Part shown: positions 1 to 11,800 of the stretch, in pieces
Layout of the letters: every line of letters begins with the position of its first letter
Position numbering within the stretch: position 1 is the stretch's first letter
NCBI GenBank assembly: GCA_033182465.1
Contig: CP137326.1
Span: forward strand, 1,705,501-1,769,500
Reading direction: 5' to 3'
DNA: 64,000 nt
DNA from: Sanghuangporus weigelae
Taxonomy: Eukaryota > Basidiomycota > Agaricomycetes > Hymenochaetales > Hymenochaetaceae
Position numbers and translations under genes: made by a program
Notes under the pieces: model-generated
Database searches by the model: none
What the model was told of the DNA's origin: nothing
What the model saw: only the letters and a program-made list of their open reading frames with translations

Positions 1-1516
1 CACCAGGCACTATAGGACACATCCCTCAGTGACTATGTGCCGCCGATCTTATGATTTACCATACGTACAGCCGTGCGGCGACTCTGGATGCCTCCGAGTC
101 GGCCCCCCTTGGTGCCGATCAATGCGGCGGACACTCAGACATCCTCAGGTACCCTCGCCGACGCCTCCTACAGCTTACCAAGCAGTCCCCCATTGTCTAG
201 GGAGCTATATATTGTCATATGTGCTTACATGCCTCATTATGATGTATCTGCCACCAGTCCGGCAGTCCCCCACAGCACTGCCGCTCCGGCCACTCATATT
301 AGTCACTAGGGATCGCCCACACTCTGTATTGAGTGCCGCCGATGCATCGGACACCTCAGGGACATTGGCTGATGCGCCCTTTGTCTCATATACGCGATAT
401 CAGCCTCCAATCATCGGTTCCGATGTTTCCCGACTTCCCCCCAACGCGGCGGCCCCCATTAGACTATGTATGGAAGGTAGACATGTGGTACATCGGCGTG
501 CCAAGCCACCGACTCGCGCCGCCAAGCCCAACTCCGCCGGCGCCCGTGTTATTGCAGATACTCAATATTTCATGTGATTGGATGCCCCCCTCACGTTGCC
601 GCTCTCAGATTTCACCTGGGCGCTCCGGCAGCGGCCCTTGGCGACCCAGATGACTCAGGAGATGTTGTCAGACAGTAGGATGTGTCGGCGACAGCAGTAG
701 AGTATATATAGAGCTTATACTAGCTTGTAGACAAAAGGATTCCAAGCCTAGCAAGGATTCCAAGAGCATGTACCAGACCGAGCGCCAGAGTTCGAGATAT
801 CCCTCACTCTGAGTCTCCCCTCATGTACTGAGCCTCCCCCTTGACTATATACTATCCTTGACATCTCCTCTTGTTTGACTCCACATTCTACTTGCCTCCG
901 CCGCCTCCGGTACGCCTCTGCCGCTCTGACGTTCAGTGATCCGGCGCCCCTCTATTCGACGTCGGCGACCCTTCGGCGACCCAGGCTTCTCATCAGACTC
1001 CCCTTCGGCGTCCTTTCCAGCCTTTCACTCCAGTTTATCCCATATATTGATCTTATACGGTCTTTTCCTTTCATCTATCGCGTTTACGCTACTTTGGTGG
1101 ATTCCTGCGGCCTCCCCCTCAGTCCGGCACCCCTCTATTCGACGTCGGCGGCCATCCGACGACCCAGGCATCCTATCAGACGACCCAGCGGCGCCTTCTC
1201 CAGCCACTCACTCCATTTTATCCTTTATATTCATCTTATACGCTTCATACCTTCCTGTGGCTGAGTTTATACCACGTCGGCAGCCTCTTGTGATCCCCCC
1301 TTTTGAGCAGCGGCCCTGCTATCCTATTCCCTTTATCCAGCGGCATCCTTAGACCTATCCATTACGTCTCCGACGGTTCCTGGCACCTGCCGGGTAGTAG
1401 GTCTTTGAGAGTCTGATAGCGTCGGCATCCCATTTTTGGAGGTCCCTTCATACATTCAGCACCCTTAGTAGGACAGACATCTGTAGCACCTTCAGATACG
1501 ACACCGCCGACCGACA
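1..1516 (+). mobile_element. Long LTR-like unit, left copy (cut by window edge)
   Basis: GC-rich unit that is the inverted copy of 10347-11862. It ends in CGACCGACA at 1516, where identity with the other copy stops abruptly. The right copy extends about 270 bp further, so this one begins outside the window. A TATA-like box (TATATATA) lies near 702-709, followed by a leader. That layout, with TG...CA ends on the full copy, fits a long LTR with its own promoter. It holds no recognisable protein; the open frames in it are by-products of its GC-rich composition. It could also be a non-autonomous element. I treat it as a fossil repeat. Confidence 0.6.
940..1262 (+). repeat. Two-copy direct repeat of about 185 bp inside the LTR-like unit
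   Basis: The segment starting CCGGCGCCCCTCTATTCGAC near 941 recurs near 1126 as CCGGCACCCCTCTATTCGAC, and the following Pro/Ser-frame sequence matches for most of the unit. The same duplication is present in the inverted copy (about 10620-10930), so it predates the spread of this family. Confidence 0.7.
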
Positions 1517-2600
1517 CCGCTCAAAATCTCGTGTCAGGATCGACGGTATCGCATCATGATCGGCATTCTAAACGACACGTAACCAAGCTAACGGACATGG
1601 GCGCTAACGGAGAACTCAAGCAGTCTAGACAATAGTAACCCATAGCTACCCGAGCGCTAGAAGCACGGTAACCGATACGTAATCCCGCCAACCACTCTAA
1701 CACCGCCGACCAGAAAACACTGCGGACGAGCACCTTAACGCCGATGACCAAACTACTGGAGCGACATCCATCAAAAGAACTCGAGAAGCGCTCAGACCTT
1801 CTTAGAAGCTCAGAAGCACAACTCCTAAAGCCTAATTACTAAAGACTAAAGGCTAATAAGGTTTATGGAGGCCACACTGGCATTTCAGCACTGTCAAGTC
1901 TGTGCTCACATTTACATGGTCCTCTATAAGGTATACTACCTAGTGGGCGTGTCTACTATTGGAACTTATGACTGTCACATCAAAACCGAGCGACATCTAT
2001 TGAACCAGCTACATGCCAATCCACCAAACCCGATTGTAACCAAGCGGCGAGAGGAACTTGTTATTACAACTCAAACCCCTCGAACTGCGAACCCGATAAC
2101 TTGGAGAATGGTTGGATGGTACAAACCAGAGTTGCATACAAGATGTTCAGCATCTACAGTACAAGCAAATCTCTATTTACCAAGAGATTCGAACCTGGAC
2201 ACCAAATCGCTACAACTCACAATCCAACGAAGGATATGGCAGTACATTCAAGACATTTGATATGATGGCAAAGCATGGCTAGTCACTCGAACCCAGCTAC
2301 ACCCACCTGCAGAGTATATGCAGTTCATGGTATCTCTCGGACCATACAGTACACTGACCCGACACCTGAATACCGACGTGCGAGCTACACTTACACTCAC
2401 TTGACCTCGAGACAAACTTCAAAGAGTCACCAACAGAGCAGCTTACATTGCCCCAAGAGCCAGGATCCCCCATGACGACAACAATGACGTTATAACAGAG
2501 CACTGACAGAGGAGTATGACATTTTGGGACACTACCTCTATTGTCTCAGTCAACATCCTCAGCGGCTCAGTCAGCACAGTGGAGCGACCTAACAAAGATT
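1517..2600. other. Unassigned repeat-derived sequence
   Basis: It has no gene I can recognise. An open frame at 1865-2260 (131 codons) resembles no family I know and has no clear neighbours in phase. The stretch lies between two LTR-like segments and is probably interior or flanking remains of old elements. Confidence 0.4.
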
Positions 2601-3096
2601 GGAGCAATGCGCAGCAAAGTGATGTCAAGCGCAGCAGTCCGCAGTAAAGCACAGCAGTCTGCAGCAATTCACAGCAGGAGAGCACTGCAAACTGCAGCAG
2701 AATGATGAAGAATCTGAGTAATGATGGAGCAAGGATGAGTAAAGTGGAAGCAGGATGAGTAAGAAATAGGACGGAAAATGGATTATTGGCAGGGCATAAA
2801 TAGGAGTAGAATTAGGCCCTCTTCCCCCATCTTTCGATTCTCTTAACACACGGTGTAAAGCCCTCACAAGCTATTACTGTGTGCTTTGTACTATCACGCC
2901 TCTTGGAAATCCCAATCTGCTTTACTGTTACCTCGTATCTGAAAGCATCCTTAACTCGGACAGCAACTAGGAAGGCCAGTAAGGGACCGCGTGGTATAGC
3001 CAGACAGCAGTAGATAAGATCACCTCTGCACAACACACTGCTGCTTAGGCAAAAGGATCGAACCGGTGTAACTCCGGGCCTACTCCCTAACACATA
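2600..3096 (+). mobile_element. LTR-like fragment
   Basis: A stretch rich in AGCAG/GCAG repeats is followed by a TATA-like GCATAAATAGGAG near 2796, a pyrimidine-rich start region, and an end at CTCCCTAACA. This order looks like the U3-R-U5 of an LTR. I see no partner copy in the window, so family and borders are guesses. Confidence 0.3.
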
Positions 3097-4190
3097 TATC
3101 AGGTGCAGTTACAATAGATCTTGGAGACATGTCTCTAGTTTTCTACACATGGTGGGCCACCACAAAGGCTTTAATAGTTGAGTCTCTTTGGCAAGCACCT
3201 CTTGATATAGAAAAACTGTCACTTTAAATGTTAGCAGAGACCCTAATAGAGAAGAACAACGAATGCCATATTTTCAAGAACCAAGTTCTTCAGAGATGGG
3301 AGAAGACAAGGGAAGCCATCATATTTGCTGCAAAAGATGAAATATCTACTGTAAGTTTGCATTTTTACTTGTACCGGGCTGGGTAACTTACAATTCAGAA
3401 CAATCTAAAGCTAAACCTCACAATATCCTGGAAATGAGTCTTAGAGTCTGAGTCAAGTAAAATGTTTTCTTCATGTCAATGTTACTACTGTGGCTATTTG
3501 CCACTTGTCTTCTGTACTCTTATTCTCCTGTAACGATCGGAATTTTGTAATGTATGCAATGTTGAATTTATATTGTGGTGAGGTTGCTAGGCAAGTTACT
3601 TACACCCTTCAGCACATGATCGCCTCTAATCTTCTCACGTGATTTTAAGTCGGACATGACCGCTTGACCGTAATGGTAACATCAGCAAAAAGTCCAAACT
3701 CTAAGACTAGCTTATAAGGGTATATAAGAGCAACAAGAGGGAGGATTGCCAAAATTGCTTATTTAATAAGTCATAATCTCATAATGTAGTAACAGTGATG
3801 TAAGGTGATTAATGACATATGAAGATCTGTGAGAGTAATTGATAACTGTATGATGATCAAAGACAATTGAATTTGTACATTACTGATTGACACTTAAATA
3901 TAATGAAGTGTCTAATGAAAATATAGTTGAGCGATCTGCACTTACAAATATGTTGAAGGACTTATTGAACCTAAGCAGTTCTCATAAGACTGATAACTAG
4001 ACACAAGACTTATGAGGATATATAATATACTGTTAGATTGTAGAAGACTATTCTATATTCATACAACACATTACACCAATGTAATTCCGATAACTGCATT
4101 ATATTTTCATTTGACTAGAATAGTATATTACAGAATAGAATAGTTGAGTATCAGTTAGCACGGCACATTAAGACGACTAAACTATGTCAG
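3097..4190. other. AT-rich stretch without genes
   Basis: Low GC, short homopolymer and TATA-like runs, no long open frame, and no similarity I recognise. It looks like decayed intergenic or heterochromatic DNA. Confidence 0.5.
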
Positions 4191-4232
4191 TAGCTCAGTA
4201 GGTCAAAGAAAATTTTGAAGTTCGAGCCTAGA
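4191..4232 (+). other. tRNA-like pol III promoter boxes (possible SINE head or tRNA relic)
   Basis: TAGCTCAGTAGG at 4191-4202 matches a tRNA A box, and AGTTCGAGCCTAG at 4219-4231 resembles a B box. They are only about 30 bp apart, shorter than in a real tRNA, and no acceptor stem can be paired. It is therefore either a shortened tRNA relic or the head of a tRNA-derived SINE, and chance is not excluded. Confidence 0.25.
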
Positions 4233-4282
4233 CAACGAGAGCCAGCACAAGAGTCCAAGTTACCAAGAGAGAAGACTAGTTA

Positions 4283-5078
4283 TATAAAGTCTCCTGCAGG
4301 AGAGTATGGAGTCGACGAAGAGCATGAAGGTTTGATGAGAGATCTAAGTCAGTACCATGATCGCGCATCATCGCAATGAATTAAAAATACATACCCTTCT
4401 TGTTCTTGCACTTGAATTCCTAAACAAAGTAAAGTAGTACACAAAGCGGCTGAGTGTCGATCATGGTGGCCTTGACTTCGAAAATACCCTGTTCAATGAT
4501 CAAAAGCAACACATCAAAGGTGCCGCCACCAAGGCTAAATATAAGGGCATTGCATTCACCTTGGATTAACAAGATTAAGCTTCATCATTTCACAATATAT
4601 ACCTTCACTTTCTTATATCGTTAAATTTGTCTCGAGTGCATTGCGATTCCTTTCTCGGCCTCCCTTTCTGGTCCAGCAGCTTGGTTTGAACATCGTCCAG
4701 TCTACATTCAGACATTAGTGAGTGCTCTTGATGAAGAACCAGATCTATCTGGTCTTTCTATTGCCTTCATGTTCAGTGCTATGCACTCGATATCTGTATT
4801 AAGCTTGGAGATGGACAAATTGTATATTGATCCCATCTCTGTTGACCCATCCTGAACAACCTGCATCAGCATCATTGTTCATATTAGAAAAGGACACTTC
4901 TTGTCAAGACCATATATGATAGCAGCTGCCATCAGCTCGATGATTCGGAGGATGTCGGTGCCACCAATGACACCGGTGTCCTTCATCACCTAATATTGCA
5001 AGTCATTGAAGTAAGCCAGGACAGTGATGATGGCCTGAGTGACGGTGCCATCAAAGTAGTGAAGTTGTCGTGAATAAG
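4283..5078 (-). pseudogene. Hsp70 (cytosolic SSA/Hsc70 type) relic
   Basis: Read on the minus strand, stretches of the Hsp70 ATPase domain follow each other in the right order: VLAYFND (family VPAYFND), then DTGVIGG..ILRIIE...AAAIIYGLDKK. About 320 bp of foreign or intronic sequence follows, then [24 protein letters not shown], written here in parts as SLGGGTFDV and [10 protein letters not shown]. After that come EFKCKNKK and DLSSNLHALRRLH. The copy is interrupted by in-frame stops, for example one just after the AYFND segment and one before EFKCKNKK, where CAG has become TAG. Many differences from the family are C-to-T (Pro to Leu, Arg to Cys, Ser to Leu). It is a dead partial copy of a host chaperone gene, not a retrocopy, because the blocks are separated by intron-like gaps. 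Confidence 0.8.
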
Positions 5079-5159
5079 ATAGATGAAGCAGGGATGGAGA
5101 TGATTTGTATGCAGTGGCATCATGACAATGGTGGCAAAAAGACAAGGAGGACGATGCTG

Positions 5160-6600
5160 TAGTGCACTGCTCCCACCTGTACCAGTCCAACGGCACAGGC
5201 CCCTCACAACACCGGACCAGACACCTCAGCGCTGTACGTAATACGCCACTGCTGCTCCCCAACGCTCCAGCACTGATTGATCGCCCGCCGCTCGCGCCTC
5301 TGCGGGGATCACCTGAATCAGCTCAAAACATGATGCTCCCGGACTTTCCTGACGTCCCAAGTCAAACATCATCAGTCAGCCGTGCCACGTAAGATGTGCC
5401 CGTCTGAGTGCTGCGGCGGATGTATTCACAGCAGCGGCAGATCTATATCGTACCGCGCCACCTGCTGGATATGCGTTGTTGTTTGCTGATTGGTCCACCT
5501 CCCACCGACTAGAGACCGGGCAGAGTCTCAGGCACCATGTTTCATATGTGTAGCGAGCCGCCGTGCGTGCCGGGTCGGGAATCAGGGGCGGTGCTTGTTT
5601 GGAGATTTCCCCTTTTAGGTTTATTTACATTCTTCACGTTTCACAGTTATTGGCGCGTCCTCTAGTGATCTGGGCATGCCCAACTGTACAAGACACCACA
5701 CCAATCACCTTTCGGCCGATTGGGGCGGCAAGTGGCTTGGCAGTATTGCGACATGCTCCGAAGTCGGGGCTGACTCAGATGCGCGCTTGCGGCACGTCAT
5801 TGCCGGCGCTGTCTCTGTCGCGCCCTTCGCTAGTTTGTTTCAGTATATATAGAAAGCATGTATGTAGATTGAAAGATAGCAGACAATAAGACCCAAGTGC
5901 ATAGTCCTATTTCTACCAAAGTCGCCTCTACCATCGTCAACCGCGTCAAGGGCGACGCCAATACTCCTCCTCGGTTTAATAGCCCCGTGGTCTCGTGCCG
6001 GCGTGTCCTTGCTTTGATAGCTACGGACACTGCCACCCTCCGCATATCCAGAGGCGCTGCCGTATCTTTTGTAGTCACCAGTGCTATTGCTCTACTAGTA
6101 ATCGCCGACACCGCCGCTCTCATAGTAATCACCGGCACTGTCGCTCTGCTAGTAATCATCGGCGCTGTTGCTCTGCTAGTAATCGCCTGTGCCATTGCTC
6201 TGCTAGTAATCGCCAATGCGGCTGTTCCACAAGCAATCACTGACCTCCTTGTTTGCCTGACAGTCTCCGACCCTGCTAGTCTGCTAGTCCCTGGTGCGTC
6301 CGGACCGCCGCCACCGTCCTTCGATATCGGCGCCATCCAGTTCGACCCATGTTGTGTTACTTCGGTGCCCGACTGGATTCTGCCTCATGTCCAAGACCAA
6401 CTATGATTGAGCTCCCCCTCTTTGCTGGTCACCCCGCTTTCTGGATAAACCACGCAGTGCACCGCAGCTTGCTGTTGGAGCTCCTGAGATACGGTCTAGT
6501 TCCCCTTTTGTCCTCAATCTTTGGCATCACTGACATCTCTCTGTGGTCGAAAGCCGCCGCCTTCACTACCATTTAGGGGAGTCTGATAGTCTACAACGCA
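5160..6600 (+). mobile_element. GC-rich LTR-like or repeat-derived segment
   Basis: An abrupt GC-rich island lies between two AT-rich pseudogene stretches. It contains a TATA-like AGTATATATAGAAAG near 5841 followed by a leader, much like the promoter layout of the long LTR-like unit at 1-1516. A 30-bp minisatellite lies in its right part. No coding similarity is seen and the open frames here are compositional. Borders and family are uncertain. Confidence 0.35.
6078..6232 (+). repeat. 30-bp minisatellite, about five copies
   Basis: A unit of the form GCTCTGCTAGTAATCGCC plus about 12 bp recurs five times with a 30-bp period. The copies differ by several substitutions, mostly at third positions of the plus-strand frame and at C/T sites. 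There is no spacer of unique sequence, so this is not a CRISPR-like array. Confidence 0.75.
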
Positions 6601-7606
6601 TCAAGAATGCGTCTAAGTCCGTTTGTTGCATGCGTGTGACAAAGTAACCATCACTTTGCTTTTCTTTGTACATCTAAGTCCATCTGCCATCAAATACTGA
6701 CAGTCACTGCATTCCATGGGATTCTAGAGGATGTCCAATAGATTACAGTAGTTGTAATAGCAAGATATACAAGACTGTTCAGTCAGGCCTGAAAACTGTG
6801 GTGAGCCGTGCAAGCAATACCTTGCGTGCTTGCATGAGCCTGCAAGTAGAAATCATAGTCATAAATGCTTGTCTACTCTATGACTGACCCCATCAGAGAG
6901 TTTGATGTCCTATCCGCATCTGTCACCTTTATTGGGTAGAACCAATTCTGGTGTTGAACCTTGCTACAAGCGATGTAAGTCAGCTTCGCTTGTATTTCTT
7001 CAATTCACTGAATGCTTTGTTCAGCTGCTTGATCTCTGTGGCCATTATCCACGTGCGCTGGCTATCAAAATACCGGCTTGGAATACTAAGATGCGTTCAG
7101 AGAACAAGTCCATGCTCTCACGGTAGTCCTTCAAGCCTTCCAGAATCATACCACGCAAATTTTCAACCGTCCATGAATGGTTGCATCAGGCGTCTGCATA
7201 ATAGCATAAAAACAGGAACTCGCCTCTTGTTTTGGTCTCTGAAAGGATACACTTGCATGGTACTGCACGAAGTTCATGTCGCACAATGCCATGACCGCCA
7301 CAATTCTAGGTGCACCCTTGCCCACATTCCCACTCAGCTTAACCACATGCAGCCTAACCACCATCGTGTTTGCAAGCCATTTCAGGGAAGCAGGCTCCAA
7401 CGTTGACACTGCCAAGCTTTGTGTTAATCTTAAGCGCGAGATTGGCTAGATACTGATCACAGCCTTCTTTGCCAAGCATGTTATCAATAAGACCAAATAC
7501 TGACTGGGAGCCCTGGCGGACGTCAAAGTACCGGTGGAGTTCTGCGTAGATATGTTTGTCCCTATTTGCCATGAGGTCGAGGACCATCTGGGGCCATCTG
7601 AGGTCT
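6600..7606 (-). pseudogene. Argonaute (QDE-2/AGO type) MID-PIWI relic
   Basis: The minus strand carries, in order, the end of the MID domain and most of the PIWI domain of a fungal Argonaute. Landmarks are HIYAELHRYFDV (7605-7500), QYLANLALKINTKLGSVN (about 7440-7390), TMVV...GAPRIVAV and NFVQYHAS (about 7360-7260), LKDYRES..LFSERILVF (about 7130-7070), ATEIKQLNKAFSELKKYK (about 7045-6985) and VYDYDFYLQAH-like sequence near 6880-6850. The first catalytic Asp of the PIWI triad is replaced in the V-G-x-D-V-x-H-P motif region, the RDGVSEGQ region is degraded, and the frame is shifted and stopped repeatedly. It is a dead copy of a host RNA-silencing gene. The N-terminal half is not recognisable upstream. 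Confidence 0.82.
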
Positions 7607-7625
7607 GTGTTACAAAAATTGTGGA

Positions 7626-7950
7626 TTGGTAATGCGGCGTGGGACAAGATACTTTACACACTGTATTTCATTCAGGCCAAGGATGCAGAACGCTACAAGC
7701 TATGAAGACCCAGAAGGAAGCGAACTTCGAGACGAGGGAGCAGATACTCTTCAATTGCAAGTTGGATTATCTAACATGCATATTGGAAATACACCTCCAC
7801 CAGAACAAAGCTATGCTACCATGGAAGACAGGAACATCTCGAGATACACAGAACTCCGGCAACGAAGACATTATCGACGAGGTGCCACTCGAAGGTTTGT
7901 GCACGAGAACCTGCATCAGGAAATCAGTCCATTTGGTTATTAATGGATAG
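7626..7950 (+). other. Unassigned sequence, overlapping open frames
   Basis: Two overlapping frames of about 100 codons run through 7626-7950. Neither resembles a family I know, and there is no promoter or intron evidence. Probably chance frames in decayed DNA. Confidence 0.3.
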
Positions 7951-7965
7951 TGAGTTATAACACCA

Positions 7966-8400
7966 TAGTAGTTTATAGTAGTGCATAGTATACTATAGTG
8001 ATGTATAGTAATATATAGATGATATCTTATAGTGACATATAGTACATAGATATAAGTAGCAATCAATAGTGTTATATAGTCTGATAGCTTCATATAAACA
8101 ATTATAGTTGATAGATATACATAGTCAATATATAAATAGTAATGTATAACAATATATAGATGTATATGAATGATATTCTATAGTAGCATATAGTACATAG
8201 ATATGAGTAGTAATAAATAGTATTATATAGTCTGATATCTTTGTATAATATCTGATAAACAATTATAGTTGATAGTTTATATAAGTATATAGCTGTGTAT
8301 AATGGTGAGCTAATTATATTAGTATCTAAATAGCAATAGAGGTTAGTAATATATAGTCAATATATATTTATAGTATTCAGTAGAAGATACATGTCTAAAG
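7966..8400 (+). repeat. AT-rich satellite-like repeat, two units of about 150 bp
   Basis: The stretch with CATATAGTACATAGATAT followed by TTATATAGTCTGATA and CAATTATAGTTGATAG occurs at about 7999-8118 and again at about 8140-8280. It is made almost only of ATAGT/TATAG words. The same tract resumes right of the LTR element at 13130, so the element landed inside it. Confidence 0.65.
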
Positions 8401-8405
8401 AATAT
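8401..8405 (+). repeat. Target-site duplication AATAT, left
   Basis: AATAT directly precedes the 5' LTR at 8406, and the same five bases follow the 3' LTR at 13130-13134. A 5-bp duplication is usual for LTR-element integration. Confidence 0.85.
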
Positions 8406-8870
8406 TCTTAGGAACGCACGTATATTCATTTTCCTTTTTCTTTTCTTTTCCTTTTCCCCTTATCGTTATCACCTATACCCGTCCCACACATTTGTTAAAC
8501 CTTATCCTTCACCCCAACGTCGTACGGACACTTAGTTAGTTCATTAGTCATCCTCATTACCTCACTCCGACATGCCCGATCCTTCCTCCGATCCGCCCAA
8601 CCACGTGACCTAACCCTGTACCCTATGACATCACAATTATTCCCTTAGTCGGTAGTCCTTTCCCAGGCTCGAGTCCTATATAGGTAGCTAGTCTTCCTGT
8701 AGAGGCCCCTTGCCTCGACATTCATTAGATCCTCCGACTATACACTCGTTTGTCTCTATATCGTCGTCGACCATTCCCTTGGATTATCTGAGGGATAGTT
8801 CTACTGCTTGCTAGGGTTGTTTCTTAGTTAGTTATCTTCGGCGATACGGGCGTTAGGCCGTCGCCTAACA
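8406..8870 (+). mobile_element. 5' LTR (465 bp) of a Ty3-like element
   Basis: It runs from TCTTAGGAACGC (consensus TGTTAGGAACGC in the 3' copy) to GTCGCCTAACA, giving TGTTAGG/CCTAACA terminal inverted repeats. A TATA-like CCTATATAGGTAGC lies near 8676. It is nearly identical to the 3' LTR apart from a nested insertion there, which implies a fairly recent integration. Treated as a fossil. Confidence 0.85.
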
Positions 8871-11800
8871 TAATGTCGAGGCCACCCTACCGTCACCGTC
8901 TGAGGAGGGCAGCCGACACCCCACGTTTGATGGGTTGTAAGTCCTCAAGCCTGCTTGCTCTGCGATTGCCGAGTGAGCGTGCGAAGAGGCAGTAATTGTC
9001 TGTGACGTCTGACTCGGGCACTGGCGGGTTCTTCTATCCGATTGTTGCTCCACGCAAGGAGCCATCCCGCATGCTGCACCATGGCAATAAGTCCCATGCT
9101 TGCAGGCAATAAGTCCATGACGAGAGTACGTTCTTATGATTGCTAGCGGCACTGGTCACCCGCCGGCGATGTCTCAAGTTCTCGACTGCCAATGGGGAAG
9201 CGGCCGACAGCGCCGTAGTTGTTCGCTGATACGAGAGCAGGCGTTTCTGAAGAATGTTCGATGTAGCACCCTTTGCGTTTGCCGAGGCCCGACAAGAGTT
9301 GGGGGTTGTGCGACGCATCTTCGTTCCGACGATAACAAAAATCAAACCATTCAAATCGGCAACCCCTAGCGTACATTCTGTATTCACTCGCTAGTGTTAT
9401 TAACCATTGCCTGGCCCACCCGGCCGAGTCTAATCTGATACCGAGCGTAAAGCTTGATGCCCTAATTTTTCTTTCGTACACTCTATTCTTCGCTCATGAC
9501 GATGTCCGACCAGGAGAAGGACCATGATATAAGTTTTGAGGGCGTGCCTATCAACCCCATGCAGGCTTCGGGGACGTGCCTTCAACCCTGACGATCATTC
9601 ATTCACCCTACCCCGTTCTACCCGTGATTTTTTTTCTGTAGGGTAGATTGACTCATCCGTGGTAAGGACTACACAATTCGCCAATCTACCCGTGAATCGT
9701 CGGGACGACAATTCTTGAGGGAAATGTGGTATAGGGGAGATGTAAGTCTAGTGGAGCAGCGAGTGGGAGCACGAGTGGACGGGTGAGGCCTCCTGCGAAG
9801 CGAGGCGACTTTTCACTCGTTTCCTTTCGCTTCTCAAAGTGTCCTCCAACCCTGTGTTTCTCTGCTCGTCCTGACATGTCGCGGTCGAACAAACCCCTCC
9901 TTCCGATGCCCCACAGAGACATCCTCTTGCTCGAACTTGCGTATGTACAGAAGGAATTGAAGTCGCCTGAGAGGAAGAGATGGTCATCCCTGACAACGGC
10001 AAGGTTGTAAGTCCTTCGCATGCGCCAAGGCATCCTGAAGCTGTTCGAAGGCTCGATTTAATCTTTCTTTTGATGATAACAAGACCAGAAGTACAGAAAC
10101 AAGTAAAGCGAACATCCAAATCAAACCACCAAACGTCTCTTCCGATTCCCTAGAAGACGTCCATCGCGGACTTGTGTATGAGTTAAAGGAGCTGAAAATG
10201 TTGTAGAAGAAGAGATGGTCGTCTTCAAGGGCGAACAAGACTGTAAGTCCTTTGCGTATGCCAGGGCATTTTGACGATCAATCGAGAAGGCGGCAAGATT
10301 TTATTCTATAATATTGAAAGCGCTAACAACAAGGAAGCAAGACCGCTGTCGGTCGGCGGTGTCGTATCTGAAGGTGCTACAGATGTCCGTCCTACTAAGG
10401 GTGCTGAATGTATGAAGGGACCTCCAAAAATGGGATGCCGACGCTATCAGACTCTCAAAGACCTACTACCCGGCAGGTGCCAGGAACCGTTGGAGACGTA
10501 ATGGATGAGTCTAAGGATGCCGCTGGATAAAGGGAATAGGATAACAGGGCCGCCGCTCAAAAGGGGGGATCACGAGAGGCTGCCGACGTGGTATAAACTC
10601 GGCCACAGGAAGGTATGAAGTGTATAAGATGAATATAAAGGATAAAATGGAGTGAGTGGCTGGAGAAGGCGCCGCTGGGTCGTCTGATAGGATGCCTGGG
10701 TCGTCGGATGGCCGCCGACGTCGAATAGGGGGGTGCCGGACTGAGGGGGAGGCCGCAGGAATCCGCCGCAGTAGCGTAAACGCGATAGATGAAAGGAAAA
10801 GACCATATAAGATCAATATATGGGATAAACTGGAGTGAAAGGCTGGAAAGGACGCCGAAGGGGAGTCTGATGAGAAGCCTGGGTCGCTGAAGGGTCGCCG
10901 ACGTCGAATAGAGGGGCGCCGGATCACTGAACGTCAGAGCGGCAGAGGCGTACCGGAGGCGGCGAAGGCAAGTAGAATGTGGAGTCAAACAAGAGGAGAT
11001 GTCAAGGATAGTATATAGTCAGGGGGAAGGCTCGGTACATGAGGGGAGACTCAGAGTGAGCGATATCTCGAACTCTGGTGCTCGGTCTGGTACATGCTCT
11101 TGGAATCCTTGCTAGGCTTGGAATCCTTTTGTCTACAAGCTAGTATAAGCTCTATATATACTCTACTGCTGTCGCCGACACATCCTACTGTCTGACAACA
11201 TCTCCTGAGTCATCTGGGTCGCCAAGGGCCGCTGCCGGAGCGCCCAGGTGAAATCTGAGAGCGGCAACGTGAGGGAGGCATCCAATAGCATGGAATATCG
11301 AGTATCCGCAATAATACAGGCGCCGGCGGAGTTGGGCTTGGCGGCGCGAGTCGGTGGCTTTGCACGCCGATGTACCACATGCCTACCTTCCATACATGGT
11401 CTAATGGGGGCCGCCGCGTCAGGGGGAAGTCGGGAAACCTCGGAACCGATGATCGGAGGCTGATATCGCGTATATGAGACAAAGGGCGCATCAGCCGATG
11501 TCCCTGAGGTGTCCGATGCATCGGCGGCACTCAATACAGAGTGTGGGCGATCCCTAGTGACTAATATGAGTGGCCGGAGTGGCAGTGCTGTGGGGGACTG
11601 CCGGACTGGTGGCAGATATGTCGTAATGAGGCATGTAAGCACATATGACAATATATAGCTCCCTAGACAATGGGGGACTGCTTGATAAGCTGTAGGAGGT
11701 GTCGGCGAGGGTACCTGAGGATGTCTGAGTGTCCGCCGCATCGATCGGCGCCAAGGGGGGCCGACTCGGAGGCATCCAGAGTCGCCGCACAGCTGTATGT

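Noticed and set aside
936-1352. Arg/Pro/Ser-rich open frames inside the long LTR-like units (also at 10511-10988)
   Set aside because: They follow the GC-rich repeat, occur on both strands and have no protein-like conservation beyond the identity of the repeat itself.
3040-3096. GGTTCGATCC on the minus strand, a perfect B box, as a tRNA gene
   Set aside because: No cloverleaf stems can be paired around it and no matching A box is present; it lies in an LTR-like end.
6078-6232. Regular 30-bp repeats as a CRISPR array
   Set aside because: Units are contiguous with no unique spacers, they are diverged, and the genome is fungal.
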